64,000 bases of DNA, from the NCBI RefSeq assembly GCF_002234675.1, contig NC_019875.2, positions 31,379,002 to 31,443,001 on the forward strand, in the 5' to 3' direction. Below are positions 38,752 through 51,100 of the stretch, one piece after another. The notes beneath the pieces were generated by a model. The model did not search any database. It was given only the letters and a program-made list of their open reading frames with translations, and was not told the origin of the DNA. The position numbers and the translations under genes are program-made. The DNA comes from Oryzias latipes (Eukaryota > Chordata > Actinopteri > Beloniformes > Adrianichthyidae). How positions within the stretch are numbered: position 1 is the first letter of the stretch; each line of letters opens with the position of its first letter.

Positions 38752-38757
38752 TTTAAT
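38752..38757 (-). terminator. rheb: Candidate polyadenylation signal of rheb
   Basis: A minus-strand ATTAAA, the commonest variant hexamer, lies about 365 nt below the rheb stop. With the plus-strand signal at 38674 it would put the two convergent transcript ends within about 80 bp. No closer minus-strand AATAAA is evident. Confidence 0.45.
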
Positions 38758-39121
38758 GATTACAATCCAAAACAGTTTGTACAACATTTGAAACATTAGA
38801 AAATGGATCTTTAGGCTGACAGTGGTGGGGTTAGAAAAAGAGCTGCTGAAGGTTTGGATGGATGAGATCAGAAGAAACGGAGCTCATTTCTGATGCATCT
38901 GCATCAGCTCTGACATGAGGGATTGTGGGTAATATGAGCCACATCCTCAGCTTCACCAAACAAACGGAGAAAATGACTAAAGTGAGCACTGAGGACCAAC
39001 AGTGGGATAGGAGACACATTTGGGGCCCTGTGGGTGGAGTCAACTGAGGTGGAGGGCTGGCGGCTCGCCTTCAAGTAACGGGATTTCCCAGTGCAGCGTC
39101 CTGTATGCTGATTGGACGGCT

Positions 39122-42100
39122 CTACATTACAGCGCAGGAGGTTTTTCCCGGCTGCACGCTGCCATCCATCTTTTCTGCCTCCAGGATCATCCTTCGGAAA
39201 ACTTCCACCGCCGTCTGAGAACAGAAGAACAGAAGTCACGCTCACGATGCTTTGAAGGTTTGTCCCTTAAAGGAAAAATGTCTGGGGGGGCACGACTGAA
39301 AGATGCAGTCTGTTCATTCAAATCCATTGTTTCCCTTTTTATGCTGACACAAACGTCCAGGACTCCAAACCCTACTGAAAAAGCTCAGCGCCTCTACATC
39401 AGAGCCCTGATCAAATCCTAATAATGTTTTCATTGATATCTGATCTACTAAACATTAGTAGAGTTATCACTGGATTTCTATTGTAATCATGTTTAATCCC
39501 TGAGAGGTTCTGTCTAAAGAGCTCTAAGGATGCTGGGATCAAGCTTGTGAAATGGGCTGGCATGGGTTAGCATAGGCTACCATGGGTTAGTATGGCTTAG
39601 CATGGGCTAGCATTGATGAGAATTGATGAGTAAGATTTAGCATAGGCTGGCATTGATGAGCATGGGCTAGTATGGGTTAGTAAGATTTAGTATGGGCTAC
39701 GCTAGCATGAGCTAATATGGGTTAGCATGGGGTAGTGTGGATTAGCTTGGGCTAGTATTTATTAGCATGGGCTGGTATTGATTAGCATGGGCTATTATGG
39801 ATTAGCGTGGCTAGTATTTATTGGCATGGGGTAGTATGGATTAGCATGGGCTTGTATGGATTAACATGGCTAGTATTTATTAGCATGGGCCAATATGAAT
39901 TAGTATGGGCTGATATTTATTAGCATGAGCTACTATGGATTAGCATGGGCTGGTATGGATTAGCATGGCTGGTATTTATAAGCATGGGCTGGAATTTATT
40001 AGCATGGGGTAGTATTTATTAGCATGGGCTGGTATTTATTAGCATGGGCCATGATGGATTAGCATGGGCTAGTTTTTATTAGCATGGACCATTATGGATT
40101 AGCATGGCTAGTATTTATTAGCATGAGCCAATATGGATTAGCATGGGCTGGTATTTAATAGCATGGGCCATTATGGATTAGCATGGCTAGTATTTATTAG
40201 CATGAGCCATTATGGATTAACATGGCTAGTATTTATTAGCATGGACCAATATGGATTAGTATGGGCTGATATTTATAAGCATGAGCAACTATGGATTAGC
40301 ATGGGCTGGTATGGATTAGCATGGCTAGTATTTATTAGCATGTGCTGGTATTTATTACCATGAGCTGGTTTTTATTAGCATGGGACATTATGGATTACCA
40401 TGGCTAGTATTTATTGGCATGGGGTAGTATGGATTAGCATGGGCTGGTATGGATTAGCATGGCTAGTATTTATTAGCATGTGCTGGTATTTATTACCATG
40501 AGCTGGTTTTTATTAGCATGGGACATTATGGATTACCATGGCTAGTATTTATTAGCATGGGCTGGTATTTATAAGCATGAGCTGGTATTTATTAACATGG
40601 GCCATTATGAATTTGCATGGGCTGGTATTTATTAGCATGGGCTAGGATTTATTAGAATGGGCTGGTATTTATAAGCATGAGCTGGTATTTATTAACATGG
40701 GCCGTTATGAATTTGCATGGGCTGGTATTTATTAGCATGGGCTAATATTTATTAGAATGGGCTGGTATTTATTAGCATGGGCTAGGATTTATTAGCATGG
40801 GCTGGTATTTATTAGCATGAGCTACTATGGATTAGCATGGGTTGGTATGGATTAGCATGGCTAGTATTTACTAGCATGGGCTAGTATTTATAAGCATGAG
40901 CTGGTATTTATTAACATGGACCATTATAAAATTGCATCGGCTGGTATTTATTAGCATGGGCTAGGATTTATTAGCATGGGCCATTATGGATAAGCATGGC
41001 TAATATTTATTAGCATGAGCTACTATGGATTAGCATGGGCTGGTATGGATTATCATGGCTAGTATTTATTAGCATGTGCTGGTATTTATTACCATGAGCT
41101 GGTTTTTATTAGCATGGGACATTATGGATTACCATGGCTAGTATTTATTGGCATGGGGTAGTATGGATTAGCATGGGCTGGTATGGATTAGCATGGCTAG
41201 TATTTATTAGCATGGGCTAGTATTTATTACCATGGGCCATTATAGATTAGCATAGCTAATATTTATTAGCATGGGCTAGTATTTATTACCATGGGCCATT
41301 ATGGATTAGCATGGCTAGTATTTATTAGCATGGGCTGATATTTATTAGGATGAACTAGTATGGATTAGCATGGTCTGATATTTATTAGCATGGGCTAGTA
41401 TGGATTAGCATGGGCTGATATGTATTAGCATGGGCTAGTATGGATTAGCATGGGCTGGTATTTATTAGCATGGGCCTATATGGATTAGCATGGGCTGATA
41501 TTTATTAGCATGAACTAGTATGGATTAGCATTGGCTGACATTTATTAGCATGGGCTAGTATGGATTAGCATGGGCTGATATTTATTAGCATGGGCTAGTA
41601 TGGATTAGCATTGCCTGGTATTTATCAGCATGGGCCTATATGGATTAGCATTGCCTGGTATTTATCAGCATGGGCCTATATGGATTAGCATGGGCTGATA
41701 TTTATTAGCATGAACTAGTATGGATTAGCATGGGCTGATATTTATTAGCATAGGCTAGTATGGATTAGCATGGGCTGATATTTATTAGCATAGGCTGGTA
41801 TGGATTAGCATGGGCTGGTATTTATTAGCATGGGCTGATATTTATTAGCATGGGCTGATATTTATTAGCATAGGCTAGTATGGATTAGCATGGGCTGTTA
41901 TTTATTAGCATGGGCTGATATTTATTAGCATGGGCTATTATGGATTAGCATGGCTAGTATTTATTAGCATGGGCTAGGATTTATTAGCACGGGCTGGTAT
42001 TTATTAGCATGGGCCATTATGGATTAGCGTGGCTAGTGTTTATTAGCATGGGCTAGTATTTATTAGCATGGGCCATTATGGATAAGCATGGCTAGTATTT

Positions 42101-45100
42101 ATTAGCTTGGGCCAATATGGATTAGCATGGGCTGATATTTATTAGCATGGGCTAGTATGGATTAGCATGGGCTGGTATTTATTAGCTTGGGCTGATATTT
42201 ATTAGCATGAGCTAGTATGGATTAGCATGGGCTGGTATTTATTAGCATGGGCTAGTATTTATTACTATGGGCCAATATGGATTAGCATGGCTAGTATTTA
42301 TTAGCATGGGCTAGTATTTATTACCATGGGCCATTATGGATTAGCATGGCTAGTATTTATTAGCATGAGCTAGTATTTATTAACATGGGCCATTATGGAT
42401 TAGCATGGCTAGTATTTATTAGCATGAGCCTATATGGATTAGTATGGGCTGATATTTATTAGCATGAACTAGTATGGATTAGCATGGGCTGGTATTGATT
42501 AGCATGGGCCATTATGGATTAGCATGTCTAGTATTTATTGGCATGGGGTAGTATGGATTAGCATGGGCTGGTATGGATTAACATGGCAAGTATTTATTAG
42601 CATGGGCCAATATGAATTAGTATGGGCTGATATTTATTAGCATGAGCTACTATGGATTAGCATGGGCTGGTATGGATTAGCATGGGGTAGTATTTATTAG
42701 CATGGGGTAGTATTTATTAGCATGGGCTGGTATTTATTAGCATGGGCCATGATGGATTAGCATGGGCTAGTTTTTATTAGCATGGACCATTATGGATTAG
42801 CATGGCTAGTATTTATTAGCATGAGCCAATATGGATTAGCATGGGCTGGTATTTATTAGCATGGGCTAATATTTATTAGAATGGGCTGGTATTTATTAGC
42901 ATGGGCTAGGATTTATTAGCATGGGCTGGTATTTATTAGCATGAGCTACTATGGATTAGCATCGGTTGGTATGGATTAGCATGGCTAGTATTTACTAGCA
43001 TGGGCTAGTATTTATAAGCATGAGCTGGTATTTATTAACATGGACCATTATGAATTTGCATCGGCTGGTATTTATTAGCATGGGCTAGGATTTATTAGCA
43101 TGGGCCATTATGGATAAGCATGGCTAATATTTATTAGCATGAGCTACTATGGATTAGCATGGGCTGGTATGGATTATCATGGCTAGTATTTATTAGCATG
43201 TGCTGGTATTTATTACCATGAGCTGGTTTTTATTAGCATGGGACATTATGGATTACCATGGTTAGTATTTATTGGCATGGGGTAGTATGGATTAGCATGG
43301 GCTGGTATGGATTAGCATGGCTAGTATTTATTAGCATGGGCTAGTATTTATTACCATGGGCCATTATGGATTAGCATGGCTAATATTTATTAGCATGGGC
43401 TAGTATTTATTACCATGGGCCATTATGGATTAGCATGGCTAGTATTTATTAGCATGGGCTGATATTTATTAGGATGAACTAGTATGGATTAGCATGGTCT
43501 GATATTTATTAGCATGGGCTAGTATGGATTAGCATGGGCTGATATGTATTAGCATGGGCTAGTATGGATTAGCATGGGCTGGTATTTATTAGCATGGGCC
43601 TATATGGATTAGCATGGGCTGATATTTATTAGCATGAACTAGTATGGATTAGCATGGGCTGACATTTATTAGCATGGGCTAGTATGGATTAGCATGGGCT
43701 AGTATGGATTAGCATTGCCTGGTATTTATCAGCATGGGCCTATATGGATTAGCATTGCCTGGTATTTATCAGCATGGGCCTATATGGATTAGCATGGGCT
43801 GATATTTATTAGCATAGGCTAGTATGGATTAGCATGGGCTGATATTTATTAGCATAGGCTGGTATGGATTAGCATGGGCTGGTATTTATTAGCATGGGCT
43901 GATATTTATTAGCATGGGCTGATATTTATTAGCATAGGCTAGTATGGATTAGCATGGGCTGTTATTTATTAGCATGGGCTGATATTTATTAGCATGGGCT
44001 ATTTTGGATTAGCATGGCTAGTATTTATTAGCATGGGCTAGGATTTATTAGCACGGGCTGGTATTTATTAGCATGGGCCATTATGGATTAGCGTGGCTAG
44101 TGTTTATTAGCATGGGCTAGTATTTATTAGCATGGGCCATTATGGATAAGCATGGCTAGTATTTATTAGCTTGGGCCAATATGGATTAGCATGGGCTGAT
44201 ATTTATTAGCATGGGCTAGTATGGATTAGCATGGGCTGGTATTTATTAGCTTGGGCTGATATTTATTAGCATGGGCCATTATGGATAAGCATGGCTAGTA
44301 TTTATTAGCTTGGGCCAATATGGATTAACATGGGCTGATATTTATTAGCATGGGCTAGTATGGATTAGCATGGGCCTATATGGATTAGTATGGGCTGATA
44401 TTTATTAGCATGAACTAGTATGGATTAGCATGGGCTGGGATACCAGCGAGGAGGAAGATGCTGGCTCACAGAAAGCTTTACAGAGAAATCGCCCTCATCT
44501 TCCTGTCCAGAGTAGGTCATGGCGTTTTAGATTCAGCTGAAGCAAAGTTTGCCACCAACTAGCTTGGACCAGCCTGGACTGGTCTGGACTGGTCTGAAGG
44601 AAAAAACTTTGCATCAGTGCTGGAGCAGGCGGCTCGACTTTTTATCAATTCTTTCAAAAGTGTGACTGGTGGCGTATCGAGCGCTCGCTCCAGATTGCGT
44701 TTGATCAAGTGACTTTTTAAATGAAGCTTCATCTCATCTCTCGCGTAGTCCAGAGCATTCGCCACTTTTGAATTCAGAGTGGCGTTATCAACATGTCTGT
44801 TCTTATAGAGATGTCACTCATCCCGTGTTTGTGGCGTTAAGACAGTCGTGACGAGTCAGTCCAGATATTTCTCTCTCTATAAGCTGCACGCTTGCTTCAC
44901 TCGCAGCAGCCGCTCATGAACCGACCCCGAAGAATAGTGACCGACAGACAGACAGAAAATTGTATGTGACACCAGGAGGAGAGTCTGCAAGGAAAGAATT
45001 TCCTCTAGAACCGCCTCCTAATCTGACCTGTACCTGAGAGAATCTGAAAACCTGAGCGGATCATGACTGACTGGAGAAACCGGATCAGCTCCTCAAAGCT

Positions 45101-48100
45101 CAAACTTTGGTTTTAAAATAACTTTTACCAGGATCAACTCAAATCTTTTTGTTTTGCACATTTTAATTTATATTTGTGTTGTGGTTGCAGTGTTTTGTGC
45201 TGTTTCTCTGCATTTGTTTAAAAGGAAACAGATGCGTGCTTTTGTCTCCACCCCAACGTGCACATGCACGTGCACACTGCTCTCCGTCTGCTGTATCCCT
45301 CCTCCTAACCCACAGTGTACTGATGGACAGATATCTTATCTTAGTGTCAGATTTCACTCTTGGATGTAACATTTGTCTTTCTGCAGATCTAGTATAAATG
45401 TTATGAACCTTAAAATCAGAACCTACTCAAATCACTAGCTTGGCCCTTACTCTCTCCACCTCTCTCTTTTTTTTCTTCTACCCCCCATCACATTTCCCTC
45501 CTCTCTCTTCCCTCCTTAAAAAAGAAAAGAAAGAATATATATATTTAAAACATAAAAAATATTAAAAAAACAAAAGGGTTTTATACAAATGTACTCCCTG
45601 GCTTTCCGAAGATACAGAACCGTATTGTAACAGTTACCTGCCCAACACAGAAGGCCTTCAGCTTTAACTGTTTGGTCCACACATCAGCTTCTTCCATCTG
45701 ACGCTGCAGTCACACTGGACACGTGCTGCACCTTCAAGAACGCTACACGCTGATCCATGACCATTCAGCCTGTGGTGGTCACACCAGGCAAGCAGGGAGG
45801 GGCTTCTTCTTCTCTTCTTTCTCTACTCTATAGCGCTTGTTGGAAGAGGCTTGGTGTGAAATGTCAAAGCGGTGCAAATCTGGTGAATCTCGCTCCAGAC
45901 TTTTTTTTACCACAGCTCTATTCCGATCTATGAAGGATTTGGTTTCAGAATTCCAGCCGGACACTAACCACCATTATTCCTTTTTCCTCCATCATCACTT
46001 TTCAAACGGTTGGTATGAAAAAAAGACGCCGTCCTTTATGGTAAAATATATTATTTTGTTATTTCTGAAACTCAGAATAATATATTATATCAAAACACCA
46101 TATTTCTTTAATCCCTGTAACCCTTGTGCTATCCTATTTACCATTGGGAGTGGGGTCATCTAGACCCACTAGACAGTGCTCTGAACCTTTTTTCTTCAAT
46201 GATTTGTGATCTTCACTGGTGTCCATGGATTACATGAAATCTTTCCACCTTTATCCACCTTTGTCATGGTAGGGAGAACACCTCAATGGAAGGGGGGGTC
46301 ATCTGGACCCCATAGGATAGCACAAGGGTTAAAGATTCACCCGTTCATTCCACTAACAGAAGGTCTCTAACAACTAGTGATATTTGGGAATCTTTGCCCA
46401 TATTGATCTAACTAATGACCTCCTGGTTGTTAGTGGGGCTTTCTTTTATGGTAATGACCTTCCACCAATCAACATGTTTCAACAGTAGCCCCGCCCTAAC
46501 CGGTCCATTTTTTTTTTCAATGGACCTACAACCAACGGGGGCCCAACAATGGACTGGACTGTACCGCTCAGTGGAAACGTGGCTCAGGTCTACCGAAGTC
46601 TCCACGTCCTCCACTTTGAAGGAAAACAGCAGAACTTCTGCACAAAATCCCACTTTTTTCAGGACACAACCATCGCTTGGTCAACCGCTCGGTTCTGGTT
46701 CTGAGCTGAAACGTTTGGAGCGGACTGAATAGTTCTGATGAGCATCCTCTCATCAAGGCCTGTCTCAGGAGGCACCTTTAGGATGTGAGTCTGCATCACC
46801 TGGTTCTCTTTAGCCGAAGACTCCATGAAGGCGGCGTTCCACGACTCAGCAAGGGCTTTTCCGTCCTCACAGCTGATGACTCTGAGGAAAAGAAAATGTT
46901 ACGTTTGTTTTTTGGTTATATTTTGATTCCATAGAAAATTCCAACCTTTGCCAAACTTAATATGAACAATGACTGAAGCCCCTGCAGGCACCGTCTACAG
47001 CAAACCCTTCAAACCTCCTGTGGTGCCAATTGGGACGTACCGTTCCATGTGCAAGTCGTTCTTATTACCAACGAGCATGATGGGAACTCTGCAGGGAGGG
47101 GAAAGTCAGATGAAAGGCAATGTTTTTTAAAAATAATCAACAATGAAAAAACAATGATACTTACTTAACTTTTCCCACCATGTCCAACAGTTTTTCATGG
47201 ATAACTTGAACAACTTCAAAGCTAAAAGAAGCAGAAAAACCATGCTGATTATTCTGCAAGACTTACTGGTAAAAGAGGCCAGGAGAGCATGTACCTTTTA
47301 TTAGACGTAACAGAATAGACCAGAATGTAACCATTGATATCTATGGAGTAAGTCTGTGGGAAGATGGAGTACTCATCCTGAAAACAATTTGAAGAAAACA
47401 CAAATATAATAAACTACAACACACTGAGTAGATGACAGAAGCAGCAGCAGGAGCAGCAGCAGCACGTACCTGACCTGCCGTGTCTACGAGCTGGAGGTGG
47501 TACTCCTGTCCGTTTATCGTGATCATTTTGGTAAATGCTGTAAAGTCGCAGAAAACAAAGAATCACTGCAAGAAAACGCAGATTCATTTCCTCTAACTGA
47601 GCCCTTTGGTATAAAGTTCTCTTTTCAGTTTTGTCCACTTCCTGCAAACATTTAGCTTCATTCAGCGCCAAATTCACGGCCTGCAGATCCCACTAAACAT
47701 AATTATACAAGTGAACACGGGCCTACAGGTGAGCATTGACCTCAGACCTTGAAGGTGTTTGACATCATCTGTGTGCAGGTTGAGGAACTTATCGTGTCCT
47801 ACGATAAGTTCCTTCGAGCTACTTTCCTCTAACCGCACACTTGACTCCGCCCACATAAGACAGGAGGTTTCTGACAATGTCCACAGTAGAACCACCGAAA
47901 ATGTCTTTGTATTCCAACCCCACCTTTACCCAAAAGTGTCTGGGATAGGCTCCAGTGATCCCTGACCCTGACCAGAAAAACCAACGGATCAATGGATGTT
48001 TACATAATCTTAAGTGTGTTACAGGTAGTTGAAAGAATCTTTTTTTTTAGTTTTGAATAGTATGTTTTAAGGACCTCCAATGCGGAGTGTCCCTTCATTG

Positions 48101-51100
48101 TCATTGCGTCCATTTCTGCGTTTCTCATGAAGCTCAGAAGATTCAGCATCAGAAATGACATGCTAGTGTTCTAGTTTTAGTGTAGTTTTAGGTCCGGTCA
48201 TTTCTGTTCTTTTTGAAAAACAAACCTGTTTTTGTGGTTCAGACTCTTCTGTCACACCGTTAATCTGTAGTTTTTTGAAAAGCATTTTTGGTCCTATTGC
48301 CAGCTTTAAAACTGTTGTTCCTTCAGTGATGATTAGTCTTGAAGTTGAGTCATGGCATCGGGACTTCTTCTTCTTCTTCCTCTTTCGGCTTCTCCCATCA
48401 GGGGTCGCCACAGCGAACATTCGCATGGTACACCATCGGGACTTAAAGGCTTAAAACATTTCACCACTTATCCAAGTGGTTTCACCGGTGCTGATTTGTT
48501 TTTTGGTTAATCCAGATGTGGAACCCAAGTTATGATGTTTTCATTAAAGGAAGAAAAAAAGGTTATATGCTGATCATTGGTATCAGCCAACACAATGGAA
48601 AAGATCTGTACATCGATTGTCAGCAAAACTCAACATGAAGTACAAACTTGAAGCATTGCCACATAAAATATAGGATTGTTATTTTACTGTTGGAAAAAAT
48701 ACAGTAAACACATTCCAAATTAGCCATCAGTATTATTAATGGTCCAGTATTAGGGTCACTTTCTTTATCGTGTGAGCACACTATGGTTTGATTTTTATGT
48801 ATTTGTGTTTAGATTGTTTGTGTTGTAAATCAGTATTTTAGGGGACTACAAATATGGCGGACAAGAAACTTCCTGCCGGTGACTTCCTGTCTCTCAGGTA
48901 TGTGGCTGATTACAGCTAATTACAGCACAAGGAGGGGAATGGAAGCTGAGAGGAGGAAGGAGAAACAAACTGGCTGGGGTGACATTTGAAGTACCACTTG
49001 AAGGATGGATTAAAGCAAAGGATGGTTCTCTGGATTAAAAAGGTGAGGAAAAACTGGAAGTTTCTGCCACCCTTCCTAAGGTCTTCCTTTACCAGAAAGT
49101 CGTATGATTTCGGACACAGCTGATCCGGTAAGAAGTCGTTGACCATTAGAACGCAGACGGAGCGTCACAGGCCCCTCTATCTTTGAGACTGCTTTGTCCA
49201 GGGGGACAAAAGACGCCAAAGAAACTTTAAAGTACTGTGTAAATAGTATAAAGACTGGGTGTAGTTGGGTGGTGGTGGTGTTGTTGTTGTAAATATATGT
49301 GTATATTTCAATATATCAAATTTAACTGGGAAACCTCATTGTGTTGGAGTTGTTTTGTATAGAGAAAAAGAAACAAGAAACAAACTGAACCTTCTTCTTA
49401 ACCCCATCATTTCTGATCACTTTCTGATTACCTTCCAGTTTACATTTGAACATCCTTCTGCCCCAGTGAGTAAGAAACAGCCTAGAAGAATCTTAACTGA
49501 CCGTTCTGTGTCTGAGTTTGAACACACAGTTCAGCCAGTACTTAGAGTATTTTCTCAGAGTGTTACTGAGTCCAGGGGGGTATTCCAGAAAGCAGGTTCT
49601 GTAGCTCCCACGGTAAGTTTGAGGCTAAGGAAGTGGATAACCTCAGCTTTCGGTCCCTAAAACAGAGGTATGTTTCAGGGTAGGTCAAGTTGCCATAGCA
49701 ACTTCTGCTCTGAACATAACCTGGTCAGGAGCAGGTTTAGTTGAAGGTTAGTTTGTTTTTCAGAGATGTGAAGCAGCATGACGTGTCCATTTGAAGATGA
49801 TCTAGTGGATGAAGAAGCTCAGATAATACTTTTTCCACCATGAGAGGGTGATAAGACCACATATGGATGTTGGAAAGAGAAACTTTATACTTTGATCTAA
49901 CTTAGTTATTTACTTCAGTTAAGATAAATCATTTTCTTTTTAGTTAAGTCAGCTTAAAAATAACATAGTTTTCAAACATTTATTTTACTTTCATTCAAAT
50001 TAATTCAATTAAGTAGGTGTAACTTTGGTGCTGCTGTTGGATCGGCACCACAAGGGATTGTGGGATACGATTCTCTTTGCCTGTCTGGACGGATTTGGGT
50101 TTAAGTTTGGGTTTTTGACCAAATGTGTTTAGTTGTTTAGCTGTTTTACTGTTTTTTGCCCAGTTATTTGTACCGTCATATCTAATTCTTTCTGCACCAT
50201 GAGTGAGAGGGAAGAAGAGGATGAGTTTATATAGCACCCCTACTGTCTAGTGGTGTAATGATTAATTCAGAGATGTGGTATATGGTTGCATGATTCAAAG
50301 CTGTTTTGTTTCATTCATTTTATTATAATAAAAATGAGAATATCTGCAGCCTCAAATTTAGACATATGAGAGTTCAAGAATTACAATAAATTAAGATGGA
50401 AAAACTTTAATTGAATTGGAGTAATATTACATTTAGTTAGATAAATATGTAAATTTGAGCTGTAAAAAAATATTGAGTTAGATAGATATAAGAAATTAGG
50501 TTGAATAATTTTAACTCAATTACTTTTTACCAATTTAAGTAATTAAAGTTGGATAAGTTATATATATGTAAATATGCGTCACAATGAAAATAAGATCAGA
50601 AACTCGTTTACTTTGTCCGTTCTTTTTCTCCAAGCCGCCGATGATGATGCCGTGTTACTTTTTTGATGGACGTATAATAATCTTCGTACGCGTCATTAAA
50701 ATCTCCGACACCATCTCACTGAAGTACAGCGGTCTCTTTTTCTCTCCATGCGTTACTATGGTGACTCCGTAAATCAGCGATCCATTGAGAATGTCTTTAT
50801 GTACTTGCTGTGCACGTGCATTAACCCAGGGTTACCAAGTTCAGGCGGATTTCAGCCAGAGTTCAGGGTTAAAGTCAGGGGACTTTTAACGGGCCTTCTG
50901 GAATACCTCCCAGCTCCCAAAGCATCAGTCCTAGTATAAATGACCACTTTGTTAATGATGCCTTACAAGCCCTCAGGAGTACACTCCATGTTGTTGCCCC
51001 CCTGAAACCTAAGTTCGTCAGACAAAACCGAGTAGCACCGTGGTTTAACGCTGAAACACGTTCTCTTAAACAAGAAACCCGTAAGTTGGAAAGAGAATGG

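Noticed and set aside
46408..46800. Search for the last rheb exon directly downstream of exon 7
   Set aside because: No open segment here encodes the expected C terminus. The matching exon with [18 protein letters not shown] and the CAVM box is at 39122-39214, beyond the tandem array.
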